A stretch of DNA of 38,224 nucleotides from an uncultured Bacteroidota bacterium. GTDB taxonomy: Bacteria > Bacteroidota > Bacteroidia > UKL13-3. The DNA lies in assembly GCA_903883965.1 (NCBI GenBank), contig CAISCU010000055.1, forward strand, positions 1 to 38,224. The letters are read 5' to 3'. Made by a program: the position numbers and the translations under genes. Under the pieces are notes generated by a model. That model was given only the letters and a program-made list of their open reading frames with translations. It made no database searches and was not told where the DNA came from. Shown one piece after another: positions 33,554 to 38,224 of this stretch. Each line of letters begins with the position of its first letter. Position 1 is the stretch's first letter.

Positions 33554-34423
33554 TTGGCTAACTTAAAAGAAGTTCGAATTCGCATTGCATCTGTAAACTC
33601 AACACAGCAGATTACAAAAGCCATGAAATTGGTTTCTGCAACAAAGTTGAGAAGGGCGCAAAATGCCATTTTACAAATGAGACCTTATGCTCAAAAGTTA
33701 AATGGAATATTATCGAATTTGAGTGATTCAGTTGATGACGATTCACTCAAAGTATATTTCAACCAAAGAGAAATAAAGAAAGTTTTATTGGTTGTGATTA
33801 CTTCTGACAGAGGTTTGTGTGGTTCATTCAATGCCAATGTCATTAAATTAACCAACAAATTAATCAAAGAAGATTACAGCAACGCTGAAGTAACTGTATT
33901 GCCAATTGGCAAAAAGGGTTCAGAGTTTTTTGCAAAAACGAGTGTTTCAAGTATTGCTAAATACAAAGATGCACTTCAAAATTTGAATGCTGAAAATGGT
34001 TTTGAAATTGGTACTTATTTATTGAATGCCTTCAAAACAGGTAGTTTTGATAAAATTGAGATTGTATACAACCAATTTAAGAATGCTGCCACTCAGATTT
34101 TAAGTAAAGAAGCCTTCTTACCTATTGCAGCCAAAACAGATAGCAAAGCAAATAGTGCCAAGTCTGACTATATTTTTGAACCTTCAAAAGCTGAAATTTT
34201 AGAAGAATTAATTCCTAGAATTTTAAAAACACAATTGTACAAATCAATGTTAGATTCTTTGGCATCAGAACATGGAGCCCGCATGGTTGCAATGGATAAA
34301 GCAACTGAAAATGCAGGTGAATTGCTCAAAGGCCTCAAATTAGAATACAACAGAGCACGACAAGCCGCAATTACGAAAGAGATTTCCGAAATTGTCGGTG
34401 GTGCCGCAGCATTAAGTTCATAA
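33554..34423 (+). CDS. atpG: ATP synthase F1 subunit gamma
   Basis: The central rotor shaft (289 residues). The start codon is TTG at 33554, supported by the family N-terminus MANLKEVRIRIASVNSTQQITKAM; no ATG fits. The central Rossmann-like part has LLVVITSDRGLCGSFNANV, and the C-terminal helix SEHGARMVAMDKATENAGEL is conserved. It is the last gene of the operon; a strong terminator starts at its stop codon. Confidence 0.96.
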   Translation: MANLKEVRIRIASVNSTQQITKAMKLVSATKLRRAQNAILQMRPYAQKLNGILSNLSDSVDDDSLKVYFNQREIKKVLLVVITSDRGLCGSFNANVIKLTNKLIKEDYSNAEVTVLPIGKKGSEFFAKTSVSSIAKYKDALQNLNAENGFEIGTYLLNAFKTGSFDKIEIVYNQFKNAATQILSKEAFLPIAAKTDSKANSAKSDYIFEPSKAEILEELIPRILKTQLYKSMLDSLASEHGARMVAMDKATENAGELLKGLKLEYNRARQAAITKEISEIVGGAAALSS

Positions 34424-34452
34424 AAAAAAGCCACTCATTGAGTGGCTTTTTT
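34422..34452 (+). terminator. Intrinsic terminator ending the atp operon
   Basis: A stem of GCCACTC and GAGTGGC with loop ATT, flanked by A-run and T-run that lengthen it to about 13 bp. The T-run ends at 34452, 12 bp before the next gene's ATG. Confidence 0.9.
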
Positions 34453-34464
34453 ATTGCAATAAAC

Positions 34465-35157
34465 ATGGATCTTTATCCTTTTCAAGGCATACTTCTCGAC
34501 AAATTACTCGAAGCAGGTAATTACAGAATGCATCAGCAAGTATTTACAACAGACATGATATTTATGGATGATGCTGTTTTTGATGTTTACTGGTTAAGAA
34601 TTGCATTGCCCAAAATTCGGTATTCAAAATCACAATTAAAGATCCTTCAAACGAACAAAAGATTTAGAATTGAAATAGCTCCCCTATTGGTTACAAAAGA
34701 AATGGAGGAATTGTATTGGAATTACCGCAATTCCATTCAATTTGAACATGTACATGATTTAAATGATTACCTCAGTGATGGTACCCCTATCAACAGATTT
34801 GAAAGCAAACAAATTTGCATCTATGATGACAAAAAGCTCATAGCAGTTGGTATTTTCGACAAAGGAACAAAGAGCATTGCGGGTATCATCAACTTCTTTG
34901 ACCCAAGCTATAAAAAATACAGTCTTGGAAAGCAACTCATGCTTTTAAAATGTGAGTATGCCATAGCCAATCAAATGGCGTTCTACTACCCTGGATACAT
35001 TGCCGTTGGATACACTAAATTTGATTACAAAGTATTCCCAAACATTGAGGCTGTTGAAATCCTAGACACAATGAAACCAGATTGGTGTAGTTATTCTGCA
35101 GAAAAATTAGCCAGTTTACACACTAGATTCGAATGGTATATGAATCAAATGCAGTGA
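34465..35157 (+). CDS. Arginyltransferase-like (ATE/Bpt C-terminal domain) protein
   Basis: A 230-residue protein resembling the GNAT-type C-terminal domain of arginyl-tRNA-protein transferases: IAVGIFDKGTKSIAGIINFF, DPSYKKYSLGKQLMLLKCEYA, YYPGYIAVGYTKFDYKVFP. Such enzymes move an amino acid from tRNA to a protein N-terminus. The cysteine-rich N-terminal part of eukaryotic ATE is replaced by a shorter segment without a CxxC pair, so substrate and donor (Arg or Leu) are open. ATG at 34465 is chosen; the in-frame TTG at 34438 is inside the atp terminator. It stands alone. Confidence 0.78.
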   Translation: MDLYPFQGILLDKLLEAGNYRMHQQVFTTDMIFMDDAVFDVYWLRIALPKIRYSKSQLKILQTNKRFRIEIAPLLVTKEMEELYWNYRNSIQFEHVHDLNDYLSDGTPINRFESKQICIYDDKKLIAVGIFDKGTKSIAGIINFFDPSYKKYSLGKQLMLLKCEYAIANQMAFYYPGYIAVGYTKFDYKVFPNIEAVEILDTMKPDWCSYSAEKLASLHTRFEWYMNQMQ

Positions 35158-35192
35158 GTATTTGGTTAAAATCTTATACCCACAGCTGGAAA

Positions 35193-35213
35193 ATGTTTCA
35201 TTTTGGGAAACAT
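35193..35213. repeat. Inverted repeat downstream of the arginyltransferase-like gene
   Basis: ATGTTTC (35193-35199) and GAAACAT (35207-35213) with a 7-nt loop. No T-run, so termination is uncertain. It is one of three inverted repeats in 35158-35343, which holds no gene. Confidence 0.5.
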
Positions 35214-35265
35214 GACGAGTCGGTTTAGCAGCAATTTAAAAATCGTATCCATTTATATTTCAAGC

Positions 35266-35287
35266 ACTTAAGTAATATTATTTAAGT
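35266..35287. promoter_or_regulatory. 22-bp near-palindrome upstream of the LruC gene
   Basis: ACTTAA-G-TAATATTA-T-TTAAGT: the sequence reads the same on both strands except one central pair of positions. It sits about 56 bp before the ATG at 35344, where an operator would be expected. Confidence 0.5.
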
Positions 35288-35312
35288 TTGGCATCATTCT
35301 GTATGTAAAGCC

Positions 35313-35336
35313 ATACAACGCTTAACCTCGTTGTAT
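35313..35336 (+). promoter_or_regulatory. Leader hairpin before the LruC gene start
   Basis: ATACAACG (35313-35320) and CGTTGTAT (35329-35336) form an 8-bp stem, ending 7 bp before the ATG. Such a hairpin could cover the ribosome-binding site and regulate translation. Confidence 0.5.
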
Positions 35337-35343
35337 AACAACC

Positions 35344-37686
35344 ATGAATCAACTAATTAAACAAATGTTCAACAAAGTAATCGGGATTTCCCTGTTGCTT
35401 GCATTCTGGGTATGCTCGGTAAATGCTGCAATTGATGCCGGAAACTATCAAATGAACCTGAAAACAGGTGCTAGTTTGGTTACTGGAAGCAAGAACGCCA
35501 TTATTGGTGCAAACATCAGCAATGCAACTAGTTCAAGAATTACACTTCCATTTAATTTTACTTTTGATGGTACGGTGTACACACATTTTATTGCTTGTTC
35601 AGATGGATGGGTCAAACTTGGAAATTCAACCATGACTGCCAATGCTAATTTTAACAACAATTTAAACGATGTCAATGACAGACCTAAATTGGCCCCGTTT
35701 TGGGAGGAAATGAACATTCCATCTGGTGCCGGTCAGGGGGTATCAGCTTTTACAGCAGGAACAAGCCCAAGTAGAATGTTTGTTGTTGAATGGACCGTTG
35801 CCATTGTGAAAAATGGAACAGGTAGAGGTACTTTTCAATTGGTGCTGCATGAAGGAAGTAATCACATTGAATTTATTTACAACAACATGCAAAGAAATGG
35901 GAGCAACCAATTCTTTAGTAGTTACTCAGCAGGAATTGCCGGAACTGGAACAGACATTGCATCATTGACTATGCAAACAAATGGGAGCCATACAGTCAAT
36001 TACAATACAGCAAACAACTCCAATAGCAACACAATTCCTAATGGTACATCTGTTGTTTTTAGTAAAATCATCAATGACAATTCAAGTACCATGGCATTTT
36101 CAAATTTAAACACCCATGGTTTTAAAGCTGATTGGACAAAAGGAAACGGACAAAACAGGTTGGTAGTATGCAGACCAAGCAATGCTGCAGCAGTCACACC
36201 AAACAATTTCACAAATTATTATGCAAATGTTGGATTTGGATATGGTTCTTCTCTAGGTTCTGGATTTGTGGTTGCAAATGGAAATATCAATACAAGCACT
36301 GTTTATTATTTAAACAGCAATACAAATTATTGTATGGATGTTTTTGAATACTCTGGTTCTATTAGCGATGGATCAGCTGTATTTAAAACAGATAGTTACT
36401 ATTCTGCATGTCAAAACACATTGGCATTAATTGGGTCGAGCAATTTAGTTGTTACCGGAATTGGCTACACTTCTTTGTCATTTTCTTGGGACAATGGTAA
36501 TGGAACTGAAAGAATTGTTTTGGTTTCTAAAGGTGATACCGCTAACCAAATGCCAACAGATTATACTTGGTACAATGCCAATTTAAATTATGGTGCTGGT
36601 GATCAAATAGGAAACGCTTATGTGGTGTATTCTGGTTCTAATAATTCATTGAGCACCAATATTACTATCAATAATTTGGAAACAGGATCAACCTATTATG
36701 TAACTGTTATTGAATTCGAATATGATATTGAAGTGCCAATTTATGCTACACATTTAAAACTAACAGATGCAAGCCCTACCCTATCAAATGACATAGATGA
36801 GGACGGTGTAGCTGATGTGGACGACGCCTATCCATTTGATCCAAACAAAGCATACAAAACCAATTTTCCAGCAAGTGGATTTGGAACTCTCATGTATGAA
36901 GATTTATGGCCAGGGAAAGGCGATTACGACTTCAATGATTTGGTTGTAGATTACCAATACGAAATTGTTTCTAACGCGAACGACCAAGTAGTTGAAGCCA
37001 ATTATACATTTGTGACTCGTGCAATTGGTGGTGCTTTACACAATGCATTTGCATTTCAGTTAGACAGCATCAATCCAGCTAAGATTACTTCGGTAAATGG
37101 TACCAAAACTGATGGAACTACCTGGACCAATTTTAACAGCAATGGTACTGAAGCTGGAAACGAAAGCGAAACTAACATTATCGTATACAAAGATGCTTAT
37201 GATCTATTGCCAACAACTGGTGGATTTTGGTTTATCAATGTAGAAGCAGATGCCCCAGATGTTGGGAATGATACTACTTCTATATCTGTTAGATTTATCA
37301 ACAATGGCATTGCTCCTGAAGCTGGAACCATTACATCACAACAAATGGCAGCCTCTAAATTTAACCCATATATTATTGTAGGACAAGAAAGAGGGAGAGA
37401 AATTCATTTGGCGGATAAAAGACCAAGTAGCAAAGTAAACATGAACTATTTTGGAACTGTTGATGACAATAGTGTTCCTGCACAAAACAGGTACTATAAA
37501 ACTGAAACCAATTTGCCATGGGCATTGAACATTGATCGTTCAATACCATATGCTCAAGAAAAACAAGATTTCAGCAACTGCTTTTTAAACTTTAGCAATT
37601 GGGCTCAAAGTGGAGGCTTAAACAATACGAATTGGCATACCAATACAATTGAAAACAGAGACAATAATAAATTGATGAACAGATAA
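35344..37686 (+). CDS. Large secreted protein with LruC/DUF4842 domain
   Basis: A 780-residue exported protein (signal peptide to about residue 29, SVNA|AID). About 40-230: a beta-rich domain (LPFNFTFDGTVYTHFIACSD, then FWEEMN, TFQLVLHEGSNHIEFIYNN) seen in many Bacteroidota surface proteins. About 240-480: two fibronectin-III-like repeats. About 483-500: a calcium-binding-like stretch (DIDEDGVADVDDAYPFDPNK). About 505-740: LruC/DUF4842 domain with YEDLWPGKGDYDFNDLVVDY and a conserved end near RPSSKVNMNYFGT. No T9SS sorting domain is seen, so export may stop at the periplasm or outer membrane. The small lipoprotein follows after 10 bp. Confidence 0.83.
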   Translation: MNQLIKQMFNKVIGISLLLAFWVCSVNAAIDAGNYQMNLKTGASLVTGSKNAIIGANISNATSSRITLPFNFTFDGTVYTHFIACSDGWVKLGNSTMTANANFNNNLNDVNDRPKLAPFWEEMNIPSGAGQGVSAFTAGTSPSRMFVVEWTVAIVKNGTGRGTFQLVLHEGSNHIEFIYNNMQRNGSNQFFSSYSAGIAGTGTDIASLTMQTNGSHTVNYNTANNSNSNTIPNGTSVVFSKIINDNSSTMAFSNLNTHGFKADWTKGNGQNRLVVCRPSNAAAVTPNNFTNYYANVGFGYGSSLGSGFVVANGNINTSTVYYLNSNTNYCMDVFEYSGSISDGSAVFKTDSYYSACQNTLALIGSSNLVVTGIGYTSLSFSWDNGNGTERIVLVSKGDTANQMPTDYTWYNANLNYGAGDQIGNAYVVYSGSNNSLSTNITINNLETGSTYYVTVIEFEYDIEVPIYATHLKLTDASPTLSNDIDEDGVADVDDAYPFDPNKAYKTNFPASGFGTLMYEDLWPGKGDYDFNDLVVDYQYEIVSNANDQVVEANYTFVTRAIGGALHNAFAFQLDSINPAKITSVNGTKTDGTTWTNFNSNGTEAGNESETNIIVYKDAYDLLPTTGGFWFINVEADAPDVGNDTTSISVRFINNGIAPEAGTITSQQMAASKFNPYIIVGQERGREIHLADKRPSSKVNMNYFGTVDDNSVPAQNRYYKTETNLPWALNIDRSIPYAQEKQDFSNCFLNFSNWAQSGGLNNTNWHTNTIENRDNNKLMNR

Positions 37687-37696
37687 ATTAGAGAAT

Positions 37697-38083
37697 ATGA
37701 AAACGAATAAAATAATATTGGCAATAATTATAAGTATCAGTTTAACTGGAATTGCTTGTAAAAAACACAGCATTAACCCTGAAAATGGTAACACATCTGG
37801 GGCTAAATTTACTGACATCAAAGCACCTCAAACATTTAAATGGTCTACATTGAATACCATTTCAATGAAGTACACACCTGTTGCAAACGACGCTAGGGTT
37901 TCAACTTTGAGAATTGTAGATGCAGAAGGCCATATTTACTTACAAAGACTTCAAAAGGCAAGTCAAACATTTGAAGCATCTATTGAAGTACCAGGACATA
38001 TCAAACAACTTGAAATGCGTTATGCTGGTATTAAAAAAACAATTGCTGTTTCCAATGGCAAAGCAATTATTTCATTGAAATAA
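37697..38083 (+). CDS. Small lipoprotein paired with the LruC protein
   Basis: A 128-residue lipoprotein of unknown function: signal MKTNKIILAIIISISLTGIAC with lipid Cys21, then a single beta-rich domain (FKWSTLNTISMKYTPV, STLRIVDAEGHIYLQRL, FEASIEVPGHIKQLEMRY) ending in ISLK. It starts 10 bp after the LruC gene, so the two are co-transcribed; it may anchor or help the LruC protein at the outer membrane. Confidence 0.75.
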   Translation: MKTNKIILAIIISISLTGIACKKHSINPENGNTSGAKFTDIKAPQTFKWSTLNTISMKYTPVANDARVSTLRIVDAEGHIYLQRLQKASQTFEASIEVPGHIKQLEMRYAGIKKTIAVSNGKAIISLK

Positions 38084-38207
38084 ACTTCAAAAACATTGTA
38101 AAAGAAAATGGTGGCTCAAAAGGTCAGAGGGAGTAAAGATTTTTGTGTAAGTTACTAAAAGGTAGATGTAATAGGTAAAAGAATTAATTTTATAAAACCA
38201 TTACATC

Positions 38208-38224
38208 ATGAAAAAGCAGAAAGA
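38208..38224 (+). CDS. Possible start of a further gene (cut by the window end)
   Basis: ATG at 38208 followed by AAA AAG CAG AAA, an MKKQK start typical of exported proteins, continues beyond the window. The 124 bp before it (38084-38207) hold no other gene. Too short for any functional call. Confidence 0.35.

Overview
The window looks like a chromosomal segment of an AT-rich member of the Bacteroidota. The support is: a type IX secretion (T9SS) substrate with a C-terminal sorting domain and a PorW/SprE-like T9SS lipoprotein; -7 boxes of the TAnnTTTG kind in front of several genes; an atpB-E-F-H-A-G operon headed by bactofilin and AtpZ genes; many lipoproteins of Bacteroidota type; and a WG-repeat protein. 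A finer placement is not possible from the sequence alone. No phage, plasmid, transposase, CRISPR array or rRNA operon was seen.

Layout. 1-337 is a non-coding repeat array of short hairpins whose stems co-vary. 637-2975 is a phosphate uptake pair (DUF47/PhoU-like regulator and PiT transporter). 3034-5133 is recG on the minus strand. 5256-6398 is a secreted WG-repeat protein. 6399-10664 is a tightly packed minus-strand run (ribD, DMT transporter, yigZ, T9SS-exported gluzincin protease). 10709-16298 carries prmC, a two-domain M16 peptidase with a short-chain dehydrogenase, and pdhB. 16378-18578 is a group of small envelope proteins (RsiV-like lipoprotein, a small unknown ORF, a class II cytochrome c-like lipoprotein, a DUF4920 lipoprotein). 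tRNA-Cys follows, with its own promoter-like motif and terminator, then tcdA. 19726-27745 is a minus-strand run of five envelope and translation genes: porW/sprE-like, PBP1A, amino acid permease, yciH/SUI1 and phospholipase D/cardiolipin synthase. Divergent from it, 27813-34423 holds a truncated M23-peptidase-family membrane stub, bactofilin, atpZ, an AtpI-like membrane protein and atpB-E-F-H-A-G, closed by a strong terminator. The last part has an arginyltransferase-like gene, then a large secreted LruC/DUF4842 protein with a small lipoprotein behind a hairpin-rich leader, and probably the first codons of another gene.

How the genes fit together. Much of the window concerns the cell envelope: T9SS assembly (PorW/SprE), peptidoglycan synthesis (PBP1A), a bactofilin scaffold beside a protein that looks like the membrane anchor of a bactofilin-linked M23 peptidase but has no peptidase domain, and ATP synthase. 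The points most worth a second look are the co-varying hairpin repeats (1-337), the catalytic-domain-less M23 stub between PorW/SprE and bactofilin, a 17-bp perfect inverted repeat inside a dehydrogenase gene, the long hairpin between atpE and atpF, and the lack of atpD/atpC in the ATP synthase operon. No wholly new multi-gene defence or mobile system could be supported.
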